Shown: positions 9,127 to 17,122 of the stretch, piece by piece
Layout of the letters: each line of letters starts with the position of its first letter
Numbering within the stretch: position 1 is the first letter of the stretch
From: Polaromonas sp.
Lineage (GTDB): Bacteria; Pseudomonadota; Gammaproteobacteria; Burkholderiales; Burkholderiaceae_C
Reading direction: 5' to 3'
DNA: 64,000 nt
Assembly (NCBI GenBank): GCA_013297865.1
Contig: JAAFIP010000005.1
Location: forward strand, 124,001-188,000
Notes under the pieces: model-generated
Seen by the model: only the letters and a program-made list of their open reading frames with translations
What the model was told of the DNA's origin: nothing
The model's database searches: none
Position numbers and translations under genes: made by a program

Positions 9127-9918
9127 ATGCACAGCTCTCCTTTGGTTTTTATCACCGGCGCCTCCAGCGGCATCGGCCAGGCCCTGGCCCTGCGCTACTA
9201 CCAGGCGGGCTGGCGGCTGGCGTTGCTGGCGCGGCGCACTGCTGAAGTAGCGCAATGGGCGGCAGCCCAGGGACTGGCGGCCGAGCGCTTCGCCATCTAC
9301 AGCGCTGATGTGGCGCAGATCGACGCCATCGCTGCCGCGGGCGCGGCCTGCATCGCCAGCCAGGGCGTGCCCGATGTGGTGATTGCCAACGCGGGCATCA
9401 GCGTGGGCATCGACAGCGGCATCCGCGAAGACCTGGACGTGATGGCGCAGACCCTGTCCATCAACACCCTGGGCGTAGCCGCCACCTTCCACCCCTTCAT
9501 CCGCGCCATGCAGGCGCGCAAAACCGGCGCCCTGGTGGGCGTGGCCAGCGTGGCGGGCATCCGCGGCCTGCCCGGGCACGGCGCCTACTGCGCCAGCAAG
9601 GCCGCCGTCATCAGCTATTGCGAGAGCCTGCGCGGCGATATGCGCGCAGCCACTGGCAAAGACGGCGTGCAGGTAGTGACCCTGGTGCCCGGCTATATCG
9701 ACACGCCGCTGACCCGGGGCAACAGCTACTCCATGCCTTTTTTGATGCAGCCCGAGGAGTTTGCCGAGCGCGCCTTCAACGCCATCTCCCAGCGCGCCAG
9801 CTACCGCGTCATTCCGTGGCAGATGGGCGTGGTGGCCAAGCTGCTGCGCCTGCTGCCCAATGCGCTGTTTGACAAGGCCGTGGCCGGGCGCGGGCGCAAG
9901 AAGCGTCAGGGCGAGTGA
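9127..9918 (+). CDS. SDR family NAD(P)-dependent oxidoreductase
   Basis: A 263-residue classical short-chain dehydrogenase: TGASSGIG cofactor loop (residues ~10-17), NAG strand end (~89-91, VIANAGIS), catalytic Ser in VGVASVAG (~140), and YxxxK in GAYCASKAA (~156-160). The last ~50 residues (WQMGVVAKLLRLLPNALFDK, then basic GRGRKKRQ) look like a membrane-associating tail, as in reductases acting on lipids or quinones. The substrate is unknown. It lies 48 bp after lptC in the same direction and may be co-transcribed with it. Confidence 0.9.
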   Translation: MHSSPLVFITGASSGIGQALALRYYQAGWRLALLARRTAEVAQWAAAQGLAAERFAIYSADVAQIDAIAAAGAACIASQGVPDVVIANAGISVGIDSGIREDLDVMAQTLSINTLGVAATFHPFIRAMQARKTGALVGVASVAGIRGLPGHGAYCASKAAVISYCESLRGDMRAATGKDGVQVVTLVPGYIDTPLTRGNSYSMPFLMQPEEFAERAFNAISQRASYRVIPWQMGVVAKLLRLLPNALFDKAVAGRGRKKRQGE

Positions 9919-9944
9919 ACGCCCTGGTTTATATACCCAACAAG

Positions 9945-9990
9945 CCTGCAGCCCAATAGAATATCGCGGGAGCAGCTATTTAATTTGTAG
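9945..9990 (+). repeat. Dispersed repeat copy 2
   Basis: CCTGCAGCCCAATAGAATAT followed by the CGCGGGAGCAGCTATTTAAT tail. It lies directly upstream of modB. A CATAAT box begins at its right end (9991-9996), 6 nt before the modB ATG, so the insertion may have brought or altered the modB promoter. Confidence 0.88.
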
Positions 9991-10002
9991 CATAATCACT
10001 GC

Positions 10003-10692
10003 ATGGATTGGCAAGCCGCTCACGTCTCTTTCACCCTCGCGCTGTGCACTGCGGCGCTGCTGCTGCCGCTGGGCCTGTGGCTGGCGCGCTGGCTGGCGCT
10101 GACCGACAGCCGCGCCAAGCCCTGGATCGAAGCACTGCTGCTGTTGCCGCTGCTGCTGCCGCCAACCGTGGTGGGCTTTTATCTGCTGATCGGCCTGGGG
10201 CCAGCCTCGCCGCTGGGGACCTGGCTGGGCGCACAGACGGGGCTGCGCCTGGTGTTCAGCTTTGAGGCGCTGCTACTGGCCTCGCTGCTGGTCAATATTC
10301 CCTTCATGGTGCAGCCCATCCAGCGCGCCCTGTCGTCCATCGCGCCAAGTGTGCGCGAGGCGGCGTGGGTGGGTGGGCTGAGCGCCTGGCGCACCTTCTG
10401 GCGTATCGAGCTGCCGCTGGCCTGGCCTGGTGTGCTGGCCGGCGTGGCGCTGACCGCAGCGCATACGGTAGGCGAGTTTGGCGTGGTGCTGATGGTGGGC
10501 GGCGCGATCCCGGGCGAAACCAAAACCCTCTCGGTGGCCATTTACGACCGGGTGCAGGCTTTTGACAATGCGGGCGCGCACATGATGTCGCTGGCCTTGG
10601 TGGCGGTCTCGCTGCTGGCCCTGGCCCTGGTATTTGCCAGCGACCGCCGGCGCACAGTCAACGCTGCACATTCTGGCGCAGCGCGCAGCTAG
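10003..10692 (+). CDS. modB: Molybdate ABC transporter permease
   Basis: A 229-residue inner-membrane permease with about five or six hydrophobic segments and the binding-protein-dependent transport EAA loop (EAAWVGGLSAWRTFWRIELPL, ~residues 117-137, where the ATPase docks). Segments such as LLPLLLPPTVVGFYLL and HTVGEFGVVLMVGG are characteristic of ModB. It imports molybdate together with ModC, encoded 14 bp downstream. A periplasmic ModA gene, normally just upstream, is absent here and replaced by a dispersed repeat. Confidence 0.95.
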   Translation: MDWQAAHVSFTLALCTAALLLPLGLWLARWLALTDSRAKPWIEALLLLPLLLPPTVVGFYLLIGLGPASPLGTWLGAQTGLRLVFSFEALLLASLLVNIPFMVQPIQRALSSIAPSVREAAWVGGLSAWRTFWRIELPLAWPGVLAGVALTAAHTVGEFGVVLMVGGAIPGETKTLSVAIYDRVQAFDNAGAHMMSLALVAVSLLALALVFASDRRRTVNAAHSGAARS

Positions 10693-10706
10693 GCTCTCGC
10701 ACCGCC

Positions 10707-12137
10707 ATGCAGTACCCCAGCGCCATCTCCGCAGCCCACGCTCCCGGCACTTTGCGTGTGGCCCTGCACTGCAGCGCTCCAGTGCCGCTGCAGGTGGAGT
10801 TCGACTGCGCTGCGGGCGAACTGCTCGCTTTGGTGGGACCGTCGGGCAGTGGCAAGAGCACGCTGCTGCGCGCCATTGCCGGTCTGTACACGCCGCCCCA
10901 GATGCATGGCTGTGTGCGGCTGGGCGACACGGCGTGGTTTGACAGCAGCCACGACATCGCGCTGTCGCCGCAGCAGCGCCGCGCGGGCCTGGTGTTTCAG
11001 CAGTACGCGCTGTTTCCGCATCTGAGTGCCCGGGACAACATCGCCCTGTGCGCCGACCATGCGGGCAGCAAAGCCCAGCAGCGTGCCCAAGCGCAGGCCT
11101 TGCTGGAGCGCATGGGCTTGGGCGAGCTGGCCCACCGCCTGCCGCACCAGCTCAGCGGCGGGCAGCAGCAGCGCGTGGCGCTGGCGCGGGCACTGGTGCG
11201 CATCATGCCGCTGCCCGGCGAGGGCGCGCCACTGCCCGGCGCAGGCGCACTGTTGCCCCAGCGGCCTGGTGTGCTGCTGCTGGACGAGCCTTTTTCTGCG
11301 GTAGACGCACCCATGCGCCAGGTGCTTTACCGCGAGCTGGCCCAGCTGCACGCCAGCCTGCAACTGCCTATCGTGCTGGTAACCCACGACCTGGCCGAAG
11401 CCCGGCGGTTGGCCGACACGGTGGTGATTCTGGACAACGGCGTGAGCCTGCAAAGCGGCCCGCCCGAGCGCGTGCTGCGCAGCCCGCGCAATGCCCGCGT
11501 GGCCCAGCTGGTGGGCATCCACAACCATTTTGCTGGGCAGTTTTACAGCTCGCCCGACACAGCCCCTGATACCTCACCTCAGGCTCCAACTCACACACCG
11601 CCACACGCACCGCCCCACGTCGCGCCTCACACTCCCGCCAATGTCTCACCCCCAGCCCCGTATCCTTCTGCAAGCGGCACTGCGAGTGATGCACCCGACC
11701 ACACGCCCCCGCGCTATGCCCAGCTGCGCTGGGGCACGGTCACGTTGAACGTGCTGGACAAAGGCAAAATCGCCCACGACACGGCCGTCACCTGGGTGCT
11801 GGCGGGCGATCTGGTGCAGGTGTTGCCAGCGGCCTGGCAGCCCACAGCGCAAGCTGACAGCGCGGCGGCGGCTCAGGACAACTATGTGCCCTGCCGCCTG
11901 ACGGAGATGCTGCCGCTGGGCGAGATCAGTGTGTGCAAGCTGGCTGTGGGCGACGGCAGCGACAGCCTGGGCGCGCAGCCCAAGGACAGTGCACCAGCGC
12001 CTGCCCAGGTTACGCTGAACCTGTCCACCGCCCAGCTGCGCCAGCTGCAGGCGGTGGTGGGCAGCGCGCTGACCCTGCACCTGCCGCCGCAGGCGCTGCA
12101 CATCATGCCGGTGCGGCCCTTGCAGGCTGGGCAGTAG
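10707..12137 (+). CDS. modC: Molybdate ABC transporter ATP-binding protein with unusual insertions
   Basis: 476 residues, longer than the usual 350-370. The ATPase shows Walker A GPSGSGKST (~44-52), ABC signature LSGGQQQRVALARAL (~149-163) and Walker B VLLLDEPFSAVD (~188-199), with a switch His in VLVTHDLAE. Two oddities are visible. An extra ~19-residue Gly/Pro-rich piece (LPGEGAPLPGAGALLPQRPG, encoded by an imperfect tandem repeat at about 11209-11262) lies between signature and Walker B. A ~60-residue Pro/His/Thr-rich linker (codons at ~11550-11710) separates the ATPase from the C-terminal TOBE/molybdate-binding-like domain. Function as ModC is otherwise well supported by position after modB. 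Confidence 0.93.
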   Translation: MQYPSAISAAHAPGTLRVALHCSAPVPLQVEFDCAAGELLALVGPSGSGKSTLLRAIAGLYTPPQMHGCVRLGDTAWFDSSHDIALSPQQRRAGLVFQQYALFPHLSARDNIALCADHAGSKAQQRAQAQALLERMGLGELAHRLPHQLSGGQQQRVALARALVRIMPLPGEGAPLPGAGALLPQRPGVLLLDEPFSAVDAPMRQVLYRELAQLHASLQLPIVLVTHDLAEARRLADTVVILDNGVSLQSGPPERVLRSPRNARVAQLVGIHNHFAGQFYSSPDTAPDTSPQAPTHTPPHAPPHVAPHTPANVSPPAPYPSASGTASDAPDHTPPRYAQLRWGTVTLNVLDKGKIAHDTAVTWVLAGDLVQVLPAAWQPTAQADSAAAAQDNYVPCRLTEMLPLGEISVCKLAVGDGSDSLGAQPKDSAPAPAQVTLNLSTAQLRQLQAVVGSALTLHLPPQALHIMPVRPLQAGQ

Positions 12138-12213
12138 GCTGCGCAAGTAGCGCAGCTGGGGCGCAATCAAGGGGGGTGAAGTCTAGAGATAGGGAGCAAT
12201 TGAGAATATCGAC

Positions 12214-12263
12214 GCTACAAATACTATAGCTGCTCCCGCGATATTCTATTGGCCTGGAGGCCT
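12214..12263 (-). repeat. Dispersed repeat copy 3
   Basis: Reverse orientation: TATAGCTGCTCCCGCGATAT then TCTATTGGCCTGGAGGCC. It lies between modC and the small membrane protein gene, which reads toward it. Confidence 0.88.
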
Positions 12264-12316
12264 AAAAGGCATTGAAAAGAGGGTGAAAACCGCTCCGTTC
12301 AGTGCCTGCAGGGCAT

Positions 12317-12463
12317 TTAGGCCATGAATACTGCGATAAACGCGATCAGCAGCATCATCAGGCCGCCCACGACCGGCAGAACCACGGGCATCAGCGGCAC
12401 AATGGCTTCCACGCCGTCTTTTTCGGCGGGGGCTTCGGTGGATTGGTGAGACGGTGCAGACAT
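12317..12463 (-). CDS. Small single-span membrane protein (48 residues)
   Basis: A short gene with good start signals: GAGGA ends 8 nt before the ATG. The protein begins MSAPSHQSTEAPAEKDGVEA and is followed by a continuous hydrophobic helix rich in Val, Leu, Met and Ile (residues ~21-48) containing VVGGLMMLLIAF, ending at the C-terminus. This is a cytoplasmic-tail, C-terminal-anchor design. I do not recognise the family. It is alone on its strand between modC and the DUF1161 gene. The abrupt change from acidic N-terminus to a clean transmembrane segment, plus the ribosome site, argue that it is real. Confidence 0.6.
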   Translation of the reverse strand: MSAPSHQSTEAPAEKDGVEAIVPLMPVVLPVVGGLMMLLIAFIAVFMA

Positions 12464-12680
12464 GGTGACATCCTCAAAACAGTAAAACAGGGGGCTGCGG
12501 CACTGGCCGCGCTATGGCCTATATTTTAACGGGTTGCACACAGGGGCGGTTTGCCCTGGTTTTAAGCTGGTTTTCGAGCTAGTTTTTGAGCTGCGGGGGG
12601 CTGGTTTTGGGCCAGATGGCCTGAGGCCAGCAACGGCCAGACGCCTGGCCAGGCCCCAGGCGCAGCGTGGGGCGCGCCGC

Positions 12681-12686
12681 TATACT
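12681..12686 (+). promoter_or_regulatory. Candidate -10 box of the DUF1161 gene
   Basis: TATACT, a near-consensus sigma-70 -10 hexamer, lies 32 nt before the ATG at 12719. No strong -35 hexamer was found. Confidence 0.4.
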
Positions 12687-12718
12687 GATGGCCTTCACTC
12701 CCAACACAACACCCTGCC

Positions 12719-13120
12719 ATGTGGAAGCTTTCATCGATTGCCCTTACTCTTGCACTGCTGAGCACCGCCAGCCAAGCCAGCAACTGCGACACCCTGCGTG
12801 CGCAGATCGAGGACAAGATCAAGGCAGCAGGGGTAGCCCGCTTCAGCGTGGTGGTGGTGGACACGGCGGCCAGCGCCCCGGGCAAGGTGGTGGGCTCCTG
12901 CGAGCGCGGCGCCAAAAAAATCATGTACACCCAGACCGCAGCGCCTGCTGCTGCACCGGCTGCGACACCTGCAACCCCAGCAGTGCCACAGACCGCAAAA
13001 AAGCCTGCTGCGCCGACTGCATCAGCCCCGCAAGCGGCTCCTGCCCAAGCCAAAAAAGACGCCATCCTCACCGAATGCAAAGACGGCACTGTGTCGATGG
13101 GTGGGAGCTGCAAGAAGTAA
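12719..13120 (+). CDS. DUF1161 family periplasmic protein with Ala/Pro-rich linker
   Basis: 133 residues. A signal peptide (MWKLSSIALTLALLSTASQA, likely cut after residue 20) is followed by the DUF1161 core SNCDTLRAQIEDKIKAAGVA and VVVVDTAA, then GKVVGSCERGAKKIMYT, with the paired cysteines expected in this family. A low-complexity Ala/Pro/Thr/Lys stretch (~residues 75-118) leads to a C-terminal CKDGTVSMGGSCKK with two more cysteines. DUF1161 proteins are small periplasmic proteins of unknown function. The Ala/Pro extension is not part of the usual core. Confidence 0.85.
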   Translation: MWKLSSIALTLALLSTASQASNCDTLRAQIEDKIKAAGVARFSVVVVDTAASAPGKVVGSCERGAKKIMYTQTAAPAAAPAATPATPAVPQTAKKPAAPTASAPQAAPAQAKKDAILTECKDGTVSMGGSCKK

Positions 13121-13236
13121 GCGAGTAAGCGGGGCGGCACACGCGCAGAGTGCTGAGTGCTCTGCCTGAACTGCCTGCGCTATCTGTATGGGCCGCACTG
13201 GCTGAGCTGCCCACCGCAGACAATAATACACTTCAT

Positions 13237-13288
13237 TACTATTATTTTCATAGCTGCCCGCGCGATATTCTATTGGCCTGGCAGCCTG
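13237..13288 (-). repeat. Dispersed repeat copy 4
   Basis: Reverse orientation, with CATAGCTGCCCGCGCGATAT and TCTATTGGCCTGGCAGCC. It lies between the converging DUF1161 and threonine ammonia-lyase genes. The core has one changed base (CCCG for TCCC region) relative to other copies. Confidence 0.85.
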
Positions 13289-13329
13289 AAACACCTGCAA
13301 ATCAGGCCTGGTAGCAAGGCTGCCAAAAC

Positions 13330-14526
13330 CTACACCGCCTGCGCCTCAAAGCCCTGCACACGCAGCGCAGCCAGCACTTGGGCGACATGATCGTGGCCGC
13401 GCGCCTGGATGACCAGCTCGATGTCCACATTCTGTGCGGCCAGCAGGGTAAAGGCCCGCTGGTGCTGCACTTCGTTGATATTGGCCCCGGCCTCAGACAC
13501 GATAGCCGTGATGCGCGCCAGCGAGCCAGGCACGTCGCGCGCGCCCACGCGGATGCGCGCCAGCCGCCCGGCGCGCACCATGCCGCGCTCAATGATGCTT
13601 GAGAGCAGCAGCGGGTCGATATTGCCACCGCACAGCACCAGGCCCACCTTCTGGCCTGTGAACATCTCGGGGTGCTTGAGCACCGCCGCCAGGCCCGCCG
13701 CGCCTGCGCCCTCGACCAGGGTTTTTTCAATCTCCAGCAGCATGACAATGGCCTGCTCAATATCGCCCTCATCCACCAGCAGCATGTCGTCGACCAGGCT
13801 GCGGATGATCTGCTGGGGCAGCACGCCCGGCGTGCCCACGGCAATGCCCTCGGCAATGGTGCTGGCGCCCTGCGGGTGCGTGCTGCCCTTAATAGCGTTG
13901 AACATGGCCGGAAAGCGCTGGGCCTGCACGCCCACGATGCGGATGCTGGGCTTGATCGCCTTGGCCGCTGTGGCAATGCCGCCAATCAGCCCGCCTCCAC
14001 CTACAGCAATCACCAGCGTGTCCAGCTCGGGCACGGCCTGCAGCATCTCCAGCCCCACCGTGCCCTGGCCCGCCACAATCAGCGCGTCATCGTAGGGGTG
14101 CACCAGGGTCAGGTTTTGCTGGGCCGCCAGCTCCAGCGCGTGGCTGCGGGCGGCGTCCAGCGTGTCGCCATGCAGCACCACCTCAGCACCCAGGCGGCGG
14201 GTGTTCTCTACCTTCACGCCGGGCGTAAACTGGGGCATCACGATCACTGCGCGCAGGCCCAGGCGGGCCGCGTGGTGCGCCACGCCCTGGGCATGGTTGC
14301 CCGCGCTCATGGCCACCACGCCCTGGCAGCGGCTCAGATCGAGCGTGGACAGCTTGTTGCAGGCCCCGCGCTCTTTGAAACTGGCCGTGAACTGCAGGTT
14401 CTCGAATTTCAGGTAAATCTGCGCTCCCGTGATCTGCGAGAGGGTTTGGCTCTCGACGCAGGGCGTGTTCAGCACATGGCCCGAGAGGCGCTGGGCGGCG
14501 GTCTGGATGTCTTGCAAGGTAATCAT
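13330..14526 (-). CDS. ilvA: Threonine ammonia-lyase (catabolic type with C-terminal ACT domain)
   Basis: 398 residues. A PLP-dependent fold type II domain (1-~320) contains the Schiff-base lysine in TASFKERGA (~residues 48-56), the substrate loop SAGNHAQGVAHHA (~74-86) and the phosphate-binding glycine loop VGGGGLIGG (~176-184). A C-terminal ACT-like domain (~325-398, ARDVPGSLARITAIVSEAGA) follows. It deaminates threonine to 2-oxobutyrate. Its length is that of the TdcB-like/ACT form rather than the ~500-residue biosynthetic IlvA with two ACT-like domains, so whether it serves isoleucine synthesis or threonine breakdown is not settled. Confidence 0.92.
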   Translation of the reverse strand: MITLQDIQTAAQRLSGHVLNTPCVESQTLSQITGAQIYLKFENLQFTASFKERGACNKLSTLDLSRCQGVVAMSAGNHAQGVAHHAARLGLRAVIVMPQFTPGVKVENTRRLGAEVVLHGDTLDAARSHALELAAQQNLTLVHPYDDALIVAGQGTVGLEMLQAVPELDTLVIAVGGGGLIGGIATAAKAIKPSIRIVGVQAQRFPAMFNAIKGSTHPQGASTIAEGIAVGTPGVLPQQIIRSLVDDMLLVDEGDIEQAIVMLLEIEKTLVEGAGAAGLAAVLKHPEMFTGQKVGLVLCGGNIDPLLLSSIIERGMVRAGRLARIRVGARDVPGSLARITAIVSEAGANINEVQHQRAFTLLAAQNVDIELVIQARGHDHVAQVLAALRVQGFEAQAV

Positions 14527-14567
14527 GCAAGCATTGTGCGCTGCAAACCCTGCCCAAGCCCTGCTAA

Positions 14568-14589
14568 TATGTGGTGAATTTCACACATA
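14568..14589. promoter_or_regulatory. Imperfect palindrome between ilvA and the double-AAA gene
   Basis: TATGTGGTGAA and TTCACACATA mirror each other with one extra G in the left arm. It lies in the 162-bp gap between the divergent genes and is a plausible operator for a dimeric regulator. The regulator is unknown. Confidence 0.4.
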
Positions 14590-14688
14590 CAGGCGGTGTA
14601 AATAAAACCCTGATGTCTTCCCAAGCATTGCAAAGCGCGTTATCGTAGTTCTACCAACAAACACGGGGTATCCCGTTGGAGGCTTAAC

Positions 14689-17019
14689 ATGGTCAAGCGC
14701 AATGTCGCTGTCAGTGTGGGTTCTGATGAGAAGCTCTTGGCGTCGCCCGGTCTGCGCGACGCCCCCGTGCTCGATCTGATGTGCTCACACTTCGTGCTCG
14801 CCCTGGCTGCCAAGCAGGGCGCGAAGTTCAATGTGCGCCGCGACCTCAACAGCCTGCTGTCGCTGGCAGGCCGACACATCGTGTGGCCTGTGCATGTGCT
14901 GGAGAATGTGCGCGAGTTTTTAAGCCGCCGCTGCCAGGGCAACGAGTTCTGGAAAGGCCACGAGGCGCTGAGCGCGCAAGAGTTTCTCGAGCGCCATGGC
15001 GCATGGCGCGGCCCGTATGAAGAAGGCACGCTGTTTTTCTATCTCGACGAGTTTGCCAAAGACGCGCCCAAAGACCTGCTGACCATGCTGGCAGCTACCG
15101 GCGAATGGCTGACCCGCGCACTGAAAAAACACTCCACCCTGGTAGAGAAAAACATCGACGCACTCGCAGGCCTGCTGCAGCTGAACAAGGCCGAGCGCGC
15201 CCTGCTGCTGTATGGCACCCTGGCGCGCTACCAGCGCGACCTGCGCAGCCTGCTGGTGGAGTTCAAGGTCAACAACGCGCCCGAGGCTTATGCCGCGCTG
15301 GCCGATATTGCGGGCGTCAAGGCCAGCGACGTGGGCGAGGCCCTGCGCGCAGGTTCGCGCCTGGAGCGCATTGGCCTGGTGGAGAACCTGATCTCCGAGC
15401 ACAACATCACCGACCTGGCCGACCTGATGAAGGTCAGCGAAAAGCTGCCGCCCGTGCTGATGCGCGAATACCGCGACCAAAGCGAGCTGATGGCCGTGTT
15501 CACGCGCCCTGCCTCCAAAACCGAACTGGTGATCAAGGACTTCCACTTTGTGGACGAGGATGTGCAGGTGCTGGTCAGCCTGATGCGCAACGCCGTGGAG
15601 CGCAAGGAGCTGGGCGTCAACGTGCTGCTGTATGGCCCCCCGGGCACCGGCAAGACCGAGCTGGCCAAAGTGGTGGCGCAGGCCGCAGGCCTGGAACTGT
15701 TTGAGGTGGAATATGCCGACCGCGATGGCAATTCATTGAGCGGCCGCGACCGCTACCGCTCGCTGCAGATTGCGCAGGTGTTCCTCAAAGGCGCGCAACA
15801 GGCATCGCTTTTGTTTGACGAAGTGGAAGACGTGTTCCCGCCGATCAGCGTGGACGCGGCTCAGCTGATGGCGCGCCAGGAGCAGCAGGCCCTGTCTAAC
15901 GCCGTGAGCCAGAGCGTCAACGGCAAGGCCTGGGTCAACCAGATTCTGGAAGCCAATGCCGTGCCCACCATTTGGGTGACCAACCGCATTGAGCAGATCG
16001 ACCCGGCGTTTCGCCGCCGCTTTGCCTACCACCTGGAGCTCAAGTCGCCGCCACCCGGCGCACGCGAGCAGCTGGTGCGCAAAACACTCGACGGCGTGGC
16101 CGTAAGCGATGGCTTTGTGGCCAAGCTGACCGAGCGCAAAGGCCTCACCCCTGCGCAGATCCGCACGGCCGTGCGCTTTGCCGGCCTGGCCAAGTCCAGC
16201 GAAGACACTACGGTGTTTGAAAATCTGATCGAGCGCCAGCTGAAAAACTCTGACGAAGCGCTGGGCAACAAGCCAGCGGACGCCAAAGGCCGCAAGCAGG
16301 TCACCACTTACGACCTGGACATGCTGAACGTGGAAACGCGCTTTGATATTCCGCGCATTGTGGACGCGCTCAAAGCGCGCGGGCACGGCACGCTGTGCTT
16401 TTATGGCGCGCCCGGCACCGGCAAAACCGCGTTGGGTGAGCACATCGCACGCAACCTGGCCAAGCCTTTGATCGTCAAGCAAGCCAGCGATCTGATCAGC
16501 AAATTTGTCGGCGAGACAGAGCAGAACATGGCCGCCATGTTCAAGGAAGCAGAAGCTGAGAAAGCCGTGCTGCTGCTGGACGAGGCCGACAGCTTTTTGC
16601 AGGACCGCCGTGGCGCGCAGCGCAGCTACGAGGTGACCGAGGTCAACGAAATGCTGCAGCAGATGGAGCGCTACAACGGCATCTTCGTGTGCACCACCAA
16701 CCTGCTTGATCGGGTAGACCAGGCGGCATTGCGCCGCTTCACCTTCAAGATCAAGTTCAAGCCACTGACCAAAGAGCAGCGCGAGAAGATGTTCATCACC
16801 GAAGCCTTGGCTGGCGATGCGACGAAGCTGGACGACGCATTACGCGTGCGCCTGGCCAAGCTGGAGCAAATTTGCCCTGGCGACTTCGCAGCCGTCAAGC
16901 GCCAGGTGGACATCCTGGCCACCGAGTTCTCAGCCGACGAGTTCATGGAGCAGCTGGAAGCCGAGCACCGCATCAAACCCGAAGTGCGCGAGGCGCGCAG
17001 CATGGGGTTTGTGCAGTAA
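14689..17019 (+). CDS. Double-AAA ATPase of unknown function
   Basis: A 776-residue protein with two AAA modules after a ~290-residue all-helical N-terminal region of no recognised family. D1 has Walker A GPPGTGKTE (~316-324), Walker B SLLFDEVEDVFP (~372-383) and an arginine-finger-like AFRRRFAYHLEL. D2 has Walker A GAPGTGKTA (~573-581), Walker B VLLLDEADSFLQ (~625-636), and ALRRFTFKIKF. The two-ring layout resembles Cdc48/ClpA-type unfoldases or remodellers, but there is no ClpP-binding loop or known adaptor domain. The N-terminal region probably recognises the substrate. It appears monocistronic, with GGAGG before the ATG, and has no informative neighbour. No membrane segment or signal is seen. 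Confidence 0.85.
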   Translation: MVKRNVAVSVGSDEKLLASPGLRDAPVLDLMCSHFVLALAAKQGAKFNVRRDLNSLLSLAGRHIVWPVHVLENVREFLSRRCQGNEFWKGHEALSAQEFLERHGAWRGPYEEGTLFFYLDEFAKDAPKDLLTMLAATGEWLTRALKKHSTLVEKNIDALAGLLQLNKAERALLLYGTLARYQRDLRSLLVEFKVNNAPEAYAALADIAGVKASDVGEALRAGSRLERIGLVENLISEHNITDLADLMKVSEKLPPVLMREYRDQSELMAVFTRPASKTELVIKDFHFVDEDVQVLVSLMRNAVERKELGVNVLLYGPPGTGKTELAKVVAQAAGLELFEVEYADRDGNSLSGRDRYRSLQIAQVFLKGAQQASLLFDEVEDVFPPISVDAAQLMARQEQQALSNAVSQSVNGKAWVNQILEANAVPTIWVTNRIEQIDPAFRRRFAYHLELKSPPPGAREQLVRKTLDGVAVSDGFVAKLTERKGLTPAQIRTAVRFAGLAKSSEDTTVFENLIERQLKNSDEALGNKPADAKGRKQVTTYDLDMLNVETRFDIPRIVDALKARGHGTLCFYGAPGTGKTALGEHIARNLAKPLIVKQASDLISKFVGETEQNMAAMFKEAEAEKAVLLLDEADSFLQDRRGAQRSYEVTEVNEMLQQMERYNGIFVCTTNLLDRVDQAALRRFTFKIKFKPLTKEQREKMFITEALAGDATKLDDALRVRLAKLEQICPGDFAAVKRQVDILATEFSADEFMEQLEAEHRIKPEVREARSMGFVQ

Positions 17020-17033
17020 TTGATGCATCTCTC

Positions 17034-17082
17034 AGCCCTCCAAGCCAATGGAATGCCGCGGGAGCAGCTATTTATTTAATAG
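17034..17082 (+). repeat. Dispersed repeat copy 5 (diverged)
   Basis: AAGCCAATGGAATGCCGCGG then GAGCAGCTATTTATTTAATA. It has several substitutions in the core. It lies between the convergent double-AAA and phoX genes. Confidence 0.75.
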
Positions 17083-17122
17083 CGTGCAGGTGTTGTTTTG
17101 ATCTACCCACCTGCTTTTTCTG

